DNA of 64,000 nucleotides, taken from positions 2,418,001-2,482,000 of the forward strand of contig CM018041.1 in NCBI GenBank assembly GCA_008638375.1, in the 5' to 3' direction. Under the pieces are notes generated by a model. The model searched no databases. It had not been told where the DNA came from and worked only from the letters and a program-made list of their open reading frames with translations. This DNA is from Nyssa sinensis (lineage: Eukaryota; Streptophyta; Magnoliopsida; Cornales; Nyssaceae). This document shows, piece by piece, positions 46,901 to 59,700 of the stretch. The position numbers and the translations under genes were made by a program. Every line of letters begins with the position of its first letter. The first letter of the stretch is position 1.

Positions 46901-49900
46901 GAAGTTTCTTTCTCGAGTGATGAAAAGATGGAGCCCGCTGTTGGAATCTTGAGAATCCCATCAAACTCTTTTGTAAAGGTAGTTGCAGCTTATAACTGGT
47001 TTAAAGGGTCCCTGTCTGTGTTCTTTACCTACAAAAAACTTTATGATGTTTCTCATTCTTTTGATGGAGAGTCTTGATAAGTTATTCTTTATTGGTGATC
47101 TAGATTAATTAAACGGGGTTAAAATGATATTAAATATACTTTATATCTTCCATGATAATTTTATGCACCACGAATTTAAATATTTGTGAACCCGTTTATT
47201 ATTAAAATCGGCAAGTAAAAGAGAACAATCTTCTATGCTCTATAAATTTTTTACACTATATGAGGTGATTAAAGCACTTGTCAAAAAGGAAATATATATG
47301 TATGAACATACATAAATATGGACACACACATATGCGAAGTGATTAAAGTTGATGAGTGCAATTCTTTGTGATCTATTTCCTTCCCCAAGGGCCACTTACG
47401 TACCAAAAAAAATTCGTTCTAATCTTATTTTCACTTTTTTTTTCTCGAAAGAATAGTGCAATGCTAGAAATGATACAGTATGCAGCATGAAATCAATTGT
47501 GGAAAAAAAAATTGTTAATGACTCATTTTAGTTTGAAAATGTAAGCATGCTGATGGATGATATGTGATTTGTTGTAGTGTGCATGAATATACTGTTCGAA
47601 TTCTAAATTGTGGTTTGTTTCTATGCCCCTCAGATCTGTGTTATCTGTAAGCAAATTCATGGTTCCTGCACAAAGTGTTGCAAGTGTTCCACTTATTTCC
47701 ATGCAATGTGTGCATCAAGGGCAGGGTATCGCATGGAGGTGAGTTACTCATCACTCTTGATTTGTGATAGAATTGTTGCCTTTTAAGTACTGTGTTTCAG
47801 AGAGTGCTTCCTTTTAGTGAAGTGGGTTGATAGTTCAAAAGAGCAGGCATCACACATACTATTTTTTGAACACTTCTACATCCACTTCTTTATTAATAAT
47901 TTAATGAACGGCGAGATGTTCTTGTTGGAATGTATATGAGGATGCAGAGATACTGAAAAGTAAAATTCTCATTTCATTTAGTGAAGGTTCAGTTTGCTCA
48001 GTCTTCTGCATTGAATTTGCTTGGTCTGAACTGCAAGAATCATACAGTTTCTTCGTAGGTTGTTTGTATGACTGAAGTAAAAGTACTCCTTTCTTGCATT
48101 AGAGTTGATTGATAATTTTTTTTTTAAAAAATAAGAATTTACATTACATCTTTGGGATGTCTTTATGCATGATTGGAAATTGTGAAAAAATTAATTGCCA
48201 TCGTAAGCTTGGTTTTTTCAGTAGTAGTTTTCTCGAACTTAATTTTGTATTGGAGATTCTTTACATAAAAAAAGCTTTTGCTTTAGGGAAAGAAGGCGTC
48301 TGTATCCACAAATTCCCTAAGATGGATTTTTTTCCCGCAGTTCTTAAAAGCTCAATCTTAAAACCTTTGATTGTTACATTCAATCCAAAAAATAAAAATT
48401 GCTTAGTCTTTTAACAATCTCTCTCTCTCTCTCAACTATTTAGGTCCAGAACATATAACATTTTTTAGAAAGCCTAAAAAATTTGAACTAATCCTACATC
48501 ATGGACCCCAAATCACTGTTTATTTTGTCTTTGAGAATCAACTTGTTTCAGACAAATCGAAAAAGAATAAGTGTGGAACACTGAATGGGTAGGTGATTTT
48601 GGCGGAGGTCATAATTCAATAACTGGCCAGCACGTCTGAGATTCAACACTTCTTGGGCTTACTGTGTGCACAAAGATTCCCATTTTCCTGTATAAGAATT
48701 CATTGAGGGCATATAATCCCTTGGCTGTTGTTACATCGTTATACCACAAAGAGTAAAAGAGATGAATATCTAGTATCTACTTATTCCATGTTCTTTCTCC
48801 ATGTTTTTTGTATTTAAGTAATATTTGACACTCAACGTTTGGGAAACTTCTTCGACGTACACATGGAATCCCTTCTTCTGATACAGGCTGATTGAACTAG
48901 CATGGTATGCAAGTAAAATCATCCTATTTCTCATGAGAGGGTGAGGGAAGGGGATTTTGGGCCCAGCCATTACTACGAAGGTGTTTTCCTACCAAAATGC
49001 TTCTTGAAGCTGGTCTCTGTTCTCCTTACAAAGAAGAAGGTTAATTAAATCCAAATTTATCTGGTCATACAATTTTCCTGCTGAGTTTTACCTCACATTT
49101 CAATGTCAGTATACTGGATCAATTGTGATTCTCTCTACAATGCCATTGATGGAATCAACTATTGCCATCATTTTTTTGAAGCTTCACACTAGGTGGTTTT
49201 CGGGATTGGATATATTAAATTACTTATAGTAATTAACTGGCTATAGATTCAACTTGCTGAACCCCTCTCCCAGTTGATAGTTTTAGCATGTTGGGATTTT
49301 GTTGGGATGTCTCTTTTGATATATGGAAATTGAAAAATTTGTCTATCTCGTCAGCCTTGCAAATCTGCGGAGACATGCATATTATGCATTTATTTCCTTT
49401 ATTGAATTACTATTTTCATTGTTGTTTTTTGATAATTTTGGATTCATTAACACACACAATTGCTCACACGTCCAGCAGCCATGTGAGGATTCCGTGCTAG
49501 TTCAATCAGCCTGTTCTATTTATCAAAAATTGTCATATCCTTGAGGTTTGATTTTTGGATTGCTTTGTCCAACACCACCTAGGAAGCACAAACACTTCTA
49601 TGAGGTAACCATATCCATATCAGATACTGATACTCAGATTTTTGTGGATACATGTCCAATACTTCCTAAACATATCCGTGATTTGAATTTTTTTATTTTT
49701 ATTTTTTGTGAAAAAAATGGGTCACATATCCAATTCTTACACATATTCCAAGAAATGTGTCCAACATTTCTTGATTATTAAGTAGTAGCTTTTCTATTAT
49801 AGAATTAGAATATGATTGGTAGGAAACCTAAGTTTTTAATACTCACTTTTCTCATGTTAATTTTAATATTATAAGAATTGAGATATAGTGAGGGTAAAAC

Positions 49901-52900
49901 ATCTTAAATGTGGTAGGTGGTCCCATAACCATGTTCATGCAACATAATTCTCAGTTTTCTCATGTGAATTTTAATATTATCAGTTTGGAACGTAGAATAT
50001 TTGATACATTTTCATAATAAAAAAAAAATTTCATAATGTGTGCATGTGTGTGTGTGTGTGTATATATATGTATATACATATATCGTGTTTTTGAAGTATC
50101 CTAATGTTATTTTTTTTAGAGATTGTCATATTTGCATGTCTATATCGTGTCGTATTCATCCATGCTTCATAAAACACCACCTATCAATGCGAAAACGTGA
50201 CATGTTAATGCTAAGATATCATGGGGATTGTAGTGCACCTAGTCTGCAAATCTTTTCCTACACATAAACTAATTAAGCTTCTCCTATTTAATTTTACCCA
50301 TCATCTTTCCTTTTGGGTTTCTTTGTTTTTTCTGTATTCTTTTTATTTCCTCCTATGTTTAGGGTTGGGGGACAATAACTCAGTTATATTTTGGTCCCAT
50401 GAGCCAATTTCTTTGCTAATGTGATTGGTTAATTGAAATTTTTTTTGCGTTGCAGTTGCATTGCTTGGAAAAAAATGGGAGACAAATTACAAAAATGATT
50501 TCATATTGCGCTTATCACAGGTTTGAGTTCCTTCTGGTTTTAAGAGAGGGGGGAAGGGGTAAAATGACTAATTTTATGATGGGTTTGTGGGCTAATTTAA
50601 CTCTGGCTGGCACCCTCCGTAAGAAATTATACGCATGCAGTCTATCTGTAGCAATAGGTTTGTCTTCATGGTTTCTTTTTGGTGCAGGGCTCCAAATCCA
50701 GATACCGTTCTAATTATACAGACTCCTCTAGGGGTTTTCTCCACCAAAAGCCTACTTCAAACTAAAAAGCGGATTGGCTCAAGGCTAATTTCATCCAACA
50801 GATTGAAACTTCCAGAAGCTCCAACAGTGGAGATCAATGAGGTTGAGCCATTCTCTGCTGCAAGATGCCAGCTCTTTAAAAGATTGAACAATAAGGTACT
50901 CTGCATGAATGTTATATGTTTTCACATTAGTCTGCCCAAAATGCTTTGCACTACATAATGAAATGTGTAAAATGTTGGGATCCTACCTTGCTTTTCTTGT
51001 GACAACTGCCTTTTTCTCTCATATTGTTCTTGCAAGTCAAGTAGTTCCCACTTTGATGGGTTTGGCTGATTGAATCCCGCTAGTGGACGGTGGGATTGGT
51101 CTCCCGGATTAGTCGGCCCAAAGGGTTGGATACCGAGTTATCAAAAAAAAAAAATGTGTTCTATTTTGCCAAATAATAATAACAACAACAGCAACAAATG
51201 TTATTGTGTTAATAATAATTAATTAATTGTCTTGTGCTTAATTCAGTCACGTCTCCCTACTTTGCCCTCTATAAAAGTATTTGTCCAATATTTTGCACGA
51301 AATTTTGTACAAGTTTTCTGTTCCAACTGTCTTTGTTGGTGATGCACTGGATGCCACGCACTTAATGCTGTAGGTTTTAGTCCATCTTATGCTAGACAGA
51401 CTGCTAAAGGTCTCTATCAAACTGATGATGCAGGAAAGAAGCAAGACCAGCTCAATTTTTTTCTTGAAATACGTGCTAGTAACTATTCAACATTCATCTT
51501 CATGCTTTTATTTTGGGATTTTATTTTAGCTGGGCCATTATCTGAGTTCTAATATTGCTATTAAAGCTACTGGTTTTTCTATTCAATATTTAAATGTGAT
51601 AAAAATAAGTTATCAAAAAAATAAAAATAAAAGGGAAATTGATAAATGTAATTTATCTTTGTTCAATAAAGTCCTTGGTGTTTTCTTCTGTTAAATAATT
51701 GCAATATGCTCCCTAAAGTCCATTTTTTCAGCTTTTTTTTTTTGGTTCAATTTTTGGTAGCATTATTGTTTTTTTTTCATTGTTGGTATATGAGTCCATT
51801 CCCATCCCTTTTCTCTTCTGTTTCCTAGATGACAGGAGAAGAGATCATTGCCCACCAAGTGAAGGGACCTTGCCACCACTCTTTGGGCGCAATGCAAACC
51901 TTGAACACATTGAGAGTATATTTCTTCTCATTGTTTAGTTACATAGTGGCGCTTTCACCTGGTTTATTTGGAACATCAAAAGAAAATGACTAAAGCTGAC
52001 ATGCATGATTTTTTCTTCAAACAGAAGAAAGAGGAGCCTAAAACCTTTTCTACTTTCAGGGAACGGCTTTACCACTTACAGGCAAATGTTTATCCTTTTG
52101 CTTCAGTATTCAACATTTCCTAGATTGACTTTCTCACTTCTTTTTTGGGGTGTTCATTTATGACTCCAGAGAACCGAAAATGATCGGGTTTGCTTTGGTA
52201 GATCTGGAATACATGGATGGGGCCTCTTTGCACGTCGAAACATTCAAGAAGGAGAAATGGTATGTGATTCAAATTATTTATTGTTTTTGAAGAGCTTGAT
52301 CTTTATTTATTATATTATTCTTTGTTTATTAGTTCTTAAAGGTTGAAAATCTTTAAGGACCACTTTTTGTTGACTTCATGAAAGATCTGTAGACTAGGGG
52401 TGTGCTTGGAAGTTCTGTGGACATGAAACCTCCTTAATGTGTTCTCTGTTTTGAAGGCATAATTCCATGCTCTAGGCTAAAACCATTGTAAACTGGAGTC
52501 ATTACTAGAAATAATAACAGGACAAATGATGTCATTTCTTGAGATCTAAAGATGATCCTCCAACTGCAATGAAGAATTGTTTCCATTACTATGGAAAGAA
52601 GCATGGAGACATTCCAATGCTGTATAAGACGCAGTCAATTGATTCATTTTACTTGAACATCTGAACACCTATTCGATACTTTATGGATGTTCATCGCATA
52701 TGTAGTATTTGTGAAGCATGTTACTTGTATCTGTCTGTACCGAATTCTGCATACTTCTATATGAACAGTTTCCCCCCCTTGATAGGCTGTATGTTTTGGG
52801 AAGTGACTTTCTTTTACCTATAGTATTTTGTGTTTGGTTTTCCTCGTGTTTTCAAGTACAAGATTTACATAAGAGTAACATTCATCATTAATTATTTAAT

Positions 52901-54900
52901 TAGAAAAAGGGAAAAAAGAAGAGTAACATTCACATGCATTTGTCCAGGTTCTAGAATATCGTGGTGAACACGTCAGGCGCAGTATTGCAGATCTGAGGGA
53001 GGCACGCTACCGTCTAGAAGGCAAAGACTGCTATGTGAGTTAATTGCCTTTGGAAATGTCCTCCCCCTCCTCCTCCTCCTCCTCCTTCTAAACATTAGAT
53101 AATTTGTAATGCAATCTCTCTCTTTAGTGATCTGTATTGCAGTACCTCTTTCTAGCATTAAAATGGTGAAATTTTAATCTGCAGCTGTTTAAGATCAGTG
53201 AAGAAGTAGTGGTGGATGCCACGGATAAAGGGAACATTGCACGCTTAATAAACCATTCGGTAAGTCAATTCTTATTCTTATTTTTTTTGGGTCAGTTAAT
53301 CAATTCTTATTGAAGTTTGGTATTCTTTCATGATCTACGTAAGTTTGCCTCCTATAGCAGTTACTTGCATATTCCCAATCACATTGCAGCATTTTTGGTA
53401 GAGACCGTGTAGCTGTCATTCTACTAAAAAGAAAAATGGAAAACTAAAAATAGGTAAATGTATTAAACATTCCTCAGGTTTCAATTAATGATGGAGACCT
53501 CTTCCATTTTATTATTGTGTGCCGATTTGTGATTGGTGACAGATTCCCACAGTTGCAATCAAGGATCAAAATATCGTTTCGATGTATAGTTTCAGTCTAT
53601 CTGGAAACGAAAACATTTCGGAAACATAATGAAAATGGAGAAAAAATTGGAAACATGTGGAAACATAACTTAAAATTTATTTATTTATATAAATAAGCCT
53701 ATTTATTGAATATTTGTGCATGTTTAAGGCATATACATTATATTCATGATAAATGATACTAATTCATGATAAATGACATAATAGATATATACTATGTAAT
53801 ATTCACGAATTAGATAATTTGACACAAGTTACATATAAAAAGTAAAACAAATAGCGATTTAAACCTATTATAATTAGTAAATTAGTATTAAAATAGTTGT
53901 TTCTCTACACTTTATTTTTCCTACTACTTTTTTATTATTTTAGGAAAAATAATAGAAATATTTTCTTGTAATTTTGAGTCTTAATTCTTGAAAAATAAAT
54001 GGACATTATTTTTTACTAACTTCTAGGATTATTATTGATACAAAAGAAATGTTTTCTCTGATTCAGTATGCTTCCACTAGTTTCGGTATATTTCTACGGA
54101 AACAATTTTGTTTCTATGGAAATGTGTGAATGTCGATATTCCACTAGTGTTTCGTTTCGGTTCCCTGAGAAACGGAAACGTTTCGGCCGTTTCGATGGAA
54201 AAGAAACGAAATTTTGATCTTTGGTTGTAATGGTGGAAGAAATCGTGTGTTGCTAGCTTGCTTATTGATGACTCTTTTTTTTCTTAACTATGGTTACCGC
54301 AATTTGCTCCTCCCCTAGCAAATTACGAATTGGGATCGCACGATTCAAAACATGGATCATTTAGCGATTTGAAATTCAAGATTTAGCATTCCAATCTAAA
54401 ATATCCAAAGTCCCAAAAAAATCATTCAAAACACACACACATCATTAGAATTTTATTTTATAATGGGTTAGATTTGTTGAAATTATTTTGGTGTATATAT
54501 ATATACATACCAATATTATTACAAATACACTAAAAAAACATATCGCATTCTAAATAAACGTATTTTGTTCAAACAAAGCAATTTAAAGAAACCTACTCCT
54601 AACGTACCATGTTTTATAACAAGTAATGATCTACGTTCCTTTTTCCGTTCACTTTATCATAACGATCCACGTTCTAGGTAACATTGTTCTTATCTATTTT
54701 TAGTTATTTGTCTCTCTTCAATGCATTGTGGAACCATCTTTGCCATTTCTTATCTTACTGGACTGTCTAATTGATCATCGGCAGTGTATGCCTAACTGCT
54801 ATGCAAGGATCATGAGTGTGGGTGATGATGAGAGTCGGATCGTACTTATTGCCAAGACAAACGTGTCTACTGGTGATGAATTAACGTATTACTCTCTCTT

Positions 54901-54949
<49 letters not shown>

Positions 54950-55161
54950 ATATATATCTATATACATGTATATATATATTGTATATGTGTGTGTGTGTGT
55001 GGCTTGAGTTATAATCCTTGTAAGACTTTACAAGTTACGTCATAATTCATTTTGGTCGCATCCCTGGCAGGTATGATTACTTATTTGATCCTGACGAGTG
55101 TGATGAATTAAAAGTCCCTTGTTTGTGTAAAGCTGCAAACTGCCGGAAGTTCATGAATTAG
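37930..55161 (+). CDS. ATX4: Trithorax-like H3K4 methyltransferase, ATX3/4/5 clade
   Basis: 23 exons, 3273 nt, 1090 aa: 37930-38904, 39054-39109, 39199-39412, 39718-39843, 39966-40034, 40169-40237, 40349-40440, 40544-40636, 43960-44095, 45124-45229, 45341-45440, 45761-45885, 46833-46978, 47634-47738, 50456-50520, 50688-50895, 51829-51915, 52025-52081, 52170-52259, 52948-53034, 53185-53259, 54785-54885, 55071-55161. Domains: PWWP (about 270-348, [20 protein letters not shown]); PHD finger (about 465-515, [20 protein letters not shown]); PHD (about 660-708, [18 protein letters not shown]); extended PHD (to about 825, [21 protein letters not shown]); SET (about 948-1066, [10 protein letters not shown], the cofactor motif NHSCMPNC at 1025-1032, and YDYLFDP); post-[19 protein letters not shown] domains are absent, which separates it from ATX1/2. 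It should methylate H3K4 in the nucleus. Members 3, 4 and 5 were not separated by alignment, so the symbol is a label for the clade. Introns after exons 3, 12 and 18 come out GC-AG. Confidence 0.95.
39413..39717 (+). other. ATX intron 3, GC-AG type
   Basis: The exon ends AACCAA and the intron starts GCAAGT; the acceptor is TACAG before GATTTATTC. Exon 4 must be entered in phase 0. The next GT (GTGCTC, phase 1) leads to a stop within the first dozen codons. A phase-0 GTCCAA 54 bp upstream is possible but would drop [15 protein letters not shown] residues that look family-like. Confidence 0.75.
41311..41593. mobile_element. Tourist-like MITE in ATX intron 8
   Basis: The left end reads GGGCTCCATTTAGTT and the right end, reverse-complemented, GGCTCTGTTCGGTT, each adjoining TTA (41308-41310 and 41594-41596). 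A TTA duplication with GGC/GGG-starting ends is typical of PIF/Harbinger MITEs. It is AT-rich and non-coding, about 283 bp. Confidence 0.65.
41897..42698 (+). mobile_element. hAT-type non-autonomous element in ATX intron 8
   Basis: Starts CAAGGATCAAAATTTCATTT and ends AAATGAAATTTTGATCCTTG, perfect inverted ends of about 20 bp. It is flanked by the identical octamer CTGAAAAT at 41889-41896 and 42699-42706. Subterminal regions carry many GGAAAC/GTTTCC and CGAAA words, as hAT transposase sites do. It is 802 bp with no transposase frame. A related copy in reverse orientation sits in intron 21. Confidence 0.9.
43179..43239. repeat. Poly-G run plus (GA)n in ATX intron 8
   Basis: About 23 G, then GTTGGCGCAAAGGC, then a GA run of about 27 bp. 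Confidence 0.85.
45886..46832 (+). other. ATX intron 12, GC-AG type
   Basis: The donor is AAAAG|GCACGA and the acceptor TTTAG|GAGGTGC. Joining them gives the family-typical [15 protein letters not shown]. The only nearby GT (GTAAAA, 45879) would place a stop four codons into exon 13, so frame alone supports the GC donor. Confidence 0.85.
47739..50455 (+). other. ATX intron 14, 2.7 kb
   Basis: GTGAGT..GCAG. It contains a Mutator-like element (49581-50172) and no exon. Frames at 48109-48414 and 49288-49781 are noncoding. Confidence 0.85.
49581..50172. mobile_element. Mutator-like non-autonomous element in ATX intron 14
   Basis: Flanked by a perfect 10-bp direct repeat AACACCACCT (49571-49580 and 50173-50182). 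The left end is AGGAAGCACAAACACTTC and the right end, reverse-complemented, contains ATGAAGCATGGATGAATAC, so the ends are imperfect inverted repeats. A 9-11-bp target duplication fits Mutator-like elements. It is 592 bp and non-coding. Confidence 0.7.
52082..52169 (+). other. ATX intron 18, probable GC-AG type, 88 bp
   Basis: The donor CAG|GCAAAT gives YHLQ joined to [10 protein letters not shown], matching the family. A GT donor 6 bp downstream (GTTTAT) also keeps frame and would insert Ala-Asn. The GC donor is preferred on family grounds, less firmly than for intron 12. Confidence 0.6.
53260..54784 (+). other. ATX intron 21, 1.5 kb
   Basis: GTAAGT..GCAG. It separates INHS from CMPNC in the SET motif and contains the inverted hAT-type copy. 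Confidence 0.85.
53560..54223 (-). mobile_element. hAT-type non-autonomous element in ATX intron 21, inverted copy
   Basis: Starts CAAGGATCAAAATATCGTTT and ends AACGAAATTTTGATCTTTG. Flanking octamers are GTTGCAAT (53552-53559) and GTTGTAAT (54224-54231), one mismatch apart. Its left part matches the reverse complement of the right part of the intron 8 copy, and vice versa (for example CACTAGTGGAATATCGA). It is therefore the same family in the opposite orientation, shortened to 664 bp. Confidence 0.85.
54906..54947. repeat. (CT)n microsatellite in ATX intron 22
   Basis: An about 42-bp CT run begins 20 bp after the exon 22 donor, followed by TA and TG runs. The intron is only 185 bp, so the repeat makes up much of it. 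Confidence 0.9.
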
Positions 55162-55315
55162 GTTACAGAGAGTACAGCCATTGTTTCTCCGCAAGGAGCA
55201 CTAACCCATGCCAGTCTCCCAGGGACGTTGCAGTTCACTTACTGAATTTGTTAATTTTTCTTCTAAAGGAATATGTATTTTGGCTTTCATCTTCTTTTGA
55301 TATTCTTTCAAGCTT

Positions 55316-55321
55316 AATAAA
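55316..55321 (+). terminator. Candidate polyadenylation signal of the ATX gene
   Basis: AATAAA about 155 bp after the stop codon. Confidence 0.5.
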
Positions 55322-55329
55322 AGATGTAG

Positions 55330-56795
55330 GTTTGCTGGCTGCTTGGCCTCGCGCATCTTTTGTAAATTAGCTGACACATACAGCCTTCTAATTAAATATC
55401 AATTCAATTTTTATTTTTGAATTAGATTTTTCTTTAGAATGATTCAAGTTTAAAGTTCAGCTCATGTATATATACAATTAAGTAGTTTTTTCTGTTCTCC
55501 ATTATTGTACTAAAAAAACAAATTTTAATAATAAGATGAATTATGAAATCAAACATCATTTCTTTAATGGAAGGAAGAATGAGAGAGATAGACAGAGAAA
55601 CCAAAAACTGGAAACCTTTTTATTTATTGGAGGAAGATTTTATCTTTTACCCATTAAAATGCCTATTTAAAAACTCCTAAAAAATGAAGAACTTGTATCT
55701 TATCCATTTATTTTTCTTGCAAATAATGTATCCTTAAATTATAATGCATTGGAGATTTCCAAGACTCAGCTTTTGGCTAACAATAACTGCCTTAAGTAAC
55801 TCATTGGCCACGCATGACCTTTCCCAATTGAAAAATTTTGTATTTAACTTTCACTCTTCTTTATAGGAAATAGGATTCTTTTTTAAATTAACTACATTTC
55901 TAAATTTTATTTTTATTTTTGAGTACAGCAATAAGAGGAAGAAAATTATTTTACGAGTGTGCATGTAACATATGATTCGAATTAAAACTTATAATATGAT
56001 GAAAATTTGTTTAACCATCTAATCTCAATCAAGTTCTGCATCCTAGATTTTAAACATGAGAAAAGTATTTAAAATGGTAAATGATGATGAAAAGAGTATT
56101 TTTATATTGATTTGCTTATTATCACTTATTTGATAAGAGTAACTTCAAAAGTGGTTTTAAGAGGAGAGTCATTTTCTTTTACTGTTAATATAATTTTTAT
56201 TAATATACTGTTCATCTTGCAAATGAGCACTCATTTTAGCATCTATGTTAGAATCCAATCATGTGGATATAAATATAGTTATTACTGAAAAAAATCTAAC
56301 TAATCCAAAAGTTAGTTAAAAAAGAGTGCTCATTTTAATTTTTTTTTAATTCAATCATAAATAAATATAGATACGAATGTTATGAAGAAGGATTTAATTA
56401 ATTTAAAAATTAGTTGAATAAGAAAGAAATAAATAAATTAGTAAAAAAAGAAGTAGATAATAATAAGAGAAAAATATATTAAAATATTAAATAAATATTT
56501 ATATAATGCCAAAAATCATTAGAATAGCATTAAAATACCTATATTCAATAGATATTTTTTTGGACCAAAATTGAATCTCCTCTTAGGGATGCTCTAATGT
56601 GATGAACAATCAAATCAATATAAAATTGCTGTAGCATTAGTACATAATTCAAGTTGCAATGAATCAAACCTAGACATCCTAAATCGGCTTCGTTCGTCTT
56701 GACCACTTCAACAGCCAAGAGTCAGTGATCCGGGACTCTGGTTGCTACAAAGCCATAGCAAGAAAGCTCAGTTGTCCCTCTGAAAAGCATCAACA
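55330..56795. other. Intergenic DNA between the ATX and SFT2 genes
   Basis: AT-rich, no gene seen. The last 150 bp before 56796 lose the AT bias and probably hold the SFT2 leader. Confidence 0.6.
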
Positions 56796-59700
56796 ATGTG
56801 GAAGCTGAACCAGTCTATTCTAGGCGGAGATGAAGAGAGAGAAGACAACCTGTTGGATGAACCTGAAGGTCTCTGCTCTCTCTCACCTCTGCAGGTAATC
56901 ACAGTTTTTTTTTTAGGGAAGTTGCAGGTAATATCAGTCACCTTCAAAATCCACACAAATTTCAATCCTTATCGGCTCTATTTCAATTTCAATTGACACT
57001 CTTTCTTGATCTTTTGTTTGAGCAGAGAATGTACGGTTTCGCCGCCTGTTTGATCGCTGGCGTGGTTTGTATGTTTCTGGTATGACCTATGTTTACACAT
57101 GTAGCTATATATTATTCTAAAAATGTGCGGCTGAAATATTTTGATTCGGTATACCATCGTTTATTTGGTTTCTATCGGCTATTTTTGTTTTCCAGGAAGA
57201 CATTGTTGTCTGATTGAATTTTTTATATAAACTGTTATTTAATCCCGACCTTGCCAATGTAAGAGAGCTCAACTTCGTAGATATTTTGCGTTTTTATCTA
57301 TCTTTCTGTACGTGCTTGAATTCGATTGTTTATGGTGATTGGGTCTTGTATAGTAGCATTATCATTATCATTCGCATTTGCTTAAATTGTGATTGTAGCT
57401 CACATATTGGCATTATTATTGTTGGGCAATCTCCAAGTCTAAGGTTTACTCTTGACTTGGCATGCCTGGGATGAGAAATGTAGGGATGTTTTTGTTGAAT
57501 TTGATGCAAAGACAATATCAGAAGCATCCAGGCTAAATGGGCAGATTGCATGTTTCAAAGCATAAGGAAAGAAACATCATAACATTTTTATTTGTTTAGA
57601 CCCCTTTCAACAGGGAAAAAATCCCCTCTTTATGTGTTATATGTTTAAATCGTAATTGATCATTCTAAGTTCAGGAAACAATTTAGGGGTGTGGAGTAGA
57701 AGTCCATATTTAGCTTCCAAGTCATTTCAAATTTAACTTCCAACAAGTATTGGCAAAGAAGTCAAGGTTAACCTTCATTGTAAACCATTTGTTGGAGATC
57801 TCTTAGAAATACATTGAGAAAACTCTTAATGTTATAGTTTTTAAAACCTCATGTGTATGAGTGTAGTTGAAATAACTAGTAACTAGTAAGACCAAGATTG
57901 ATGTGGTCAACCACCATTTCACTATTTTAAGACTAAGCCCTTTGCAAATCTACCATTTCAAGTGCTATCAAGAATAAGATGAATTAGGATGAATAATTGT
58001 TTACAGATGCAATTGTCAATGAGTAGTGCTTGAATTTGCGCATTTGGAGGGGGTGAATTTGAGCTGTCAAATCCAGATTCATTGTTTAGAAAACCCTTTT
58101 ACCGTGTGGGCTTGGAGTTTTGACAAAATAAAGTGAAATTTTATGGCTGCGTTTGAATAGTGATTCAGATATGATTTTCTGAAAAATATTTCTGAAATGT
58201 GTTTCAGAATTTTGTAATTAATTTTTTAAAAATTGCAAAAATGTGTTTGGTTATACTAATCAGAATTCAGAGTCTGAGTTAAAAATTGTGAAAATGTGTT
58301 TGGATATAAAAATTTTTCAATTTATATACACCAAAAATAAGAAGTATTATTTACCTCTGTCCAATCTCTAACTTATAATTTATTAAGTCTGAACATATTA
58401 TAAATTTTATTAATTTAATTTAATAAATAAAAAAATATTTTAATATTATATAAAATATTAAATTACTCAAGCTTAATTCTTAATCCGTTTATTCAAAATT
58501 AGTTTATGAAATAAATAAATCGAACATATTTTTAGTTTTTTTTTTTCAACGTATGATATATTAATTTATATATGTTAACCAAATTACAAAAACAACACCA
58601 ATAAACCCTCCCTGATAACCAAACCGCTGCATGTTGCTAAGAATAAAAAAAAAAAAAAAACAACGCCAAAACTAAAGCCTTGAATATCATCCCTTGTAAC
58701 CATGAATAAAACCAAAAAACCAAAATTGATATCATCCAGTATCAGCCTTTAACCAACATCAATCCACAACCACTGTGAACCCTACTACAAAACTTTCCCT
58801 ATTAGAATATTCACGAGAAGCCAAACAAAAACACCACCATCCACCTTTGAGATTCCCACTCCAAAAATACAGCATCAAAATGTTAGCAAAACAAAGCAAA
58901 AACTCCACAGCCTCAAAACCCCAACGGGATGCCTCATCTACAGCCTTTAATTTATCATCAAAGAATATTAGAGAGAAAACCATATCTGATATTGCAAATT
59001 CATATGAGAAAGAAACTGATTAAATTACAAATTCCTAATTTGTGATTTGTTGGCAAAAAAGAAAATTCCTACAAGAGAGAATTTGGTTAAATTGAAAATT
59101 CCTAATCTATTTAAATACCGAGTTTTATGATCTTGAAAAAATTCACAATCTTCACTTCTTCCACCTTTCGCCTTCTTCGCAATGAGACATCAAAGCTCAA
59201 GCGTGGTGAAGGATCCAATTTAAGCATCGGGTAAACCTTTGGCAAAAATCGACCCTTGATTTTGTCATAATCTTCAACCAAATATAGTAGCTAACACAAC
59301 ATTGCATACTAAGAGATGAGAAACCAACAACTTTGATACCTCTGAGACTAGAGTTAATGGCTGTATGTCCTTGTTGCCAACGGGATCAAAGGACCCCCTT
59401 CTCTTTACCTCTAGTAGACTACTACATGTTCCTTGTTTATTTCAGTAAAAGAAAAAGAGGAAAGTAGAGGGGACAAGGAAGCACATAACGTAAAGAGTAG
59501 ATAAAAATGAGAGAAATCACCACCATCGCCTCCCACCGTCCTTGCCTCTGTTAACAAGCTAACCAATGAACATATATATATATATATATATATTCACATA
59601 TTGAGAGAGAAACTGAACCTGCGTATATTAGGGCTACAAAAAGAGGGAGAAAGAGAAAGAGAGTCAGAGAGTAGAGAGTGAGAGAGACGCATCTGTGTGT

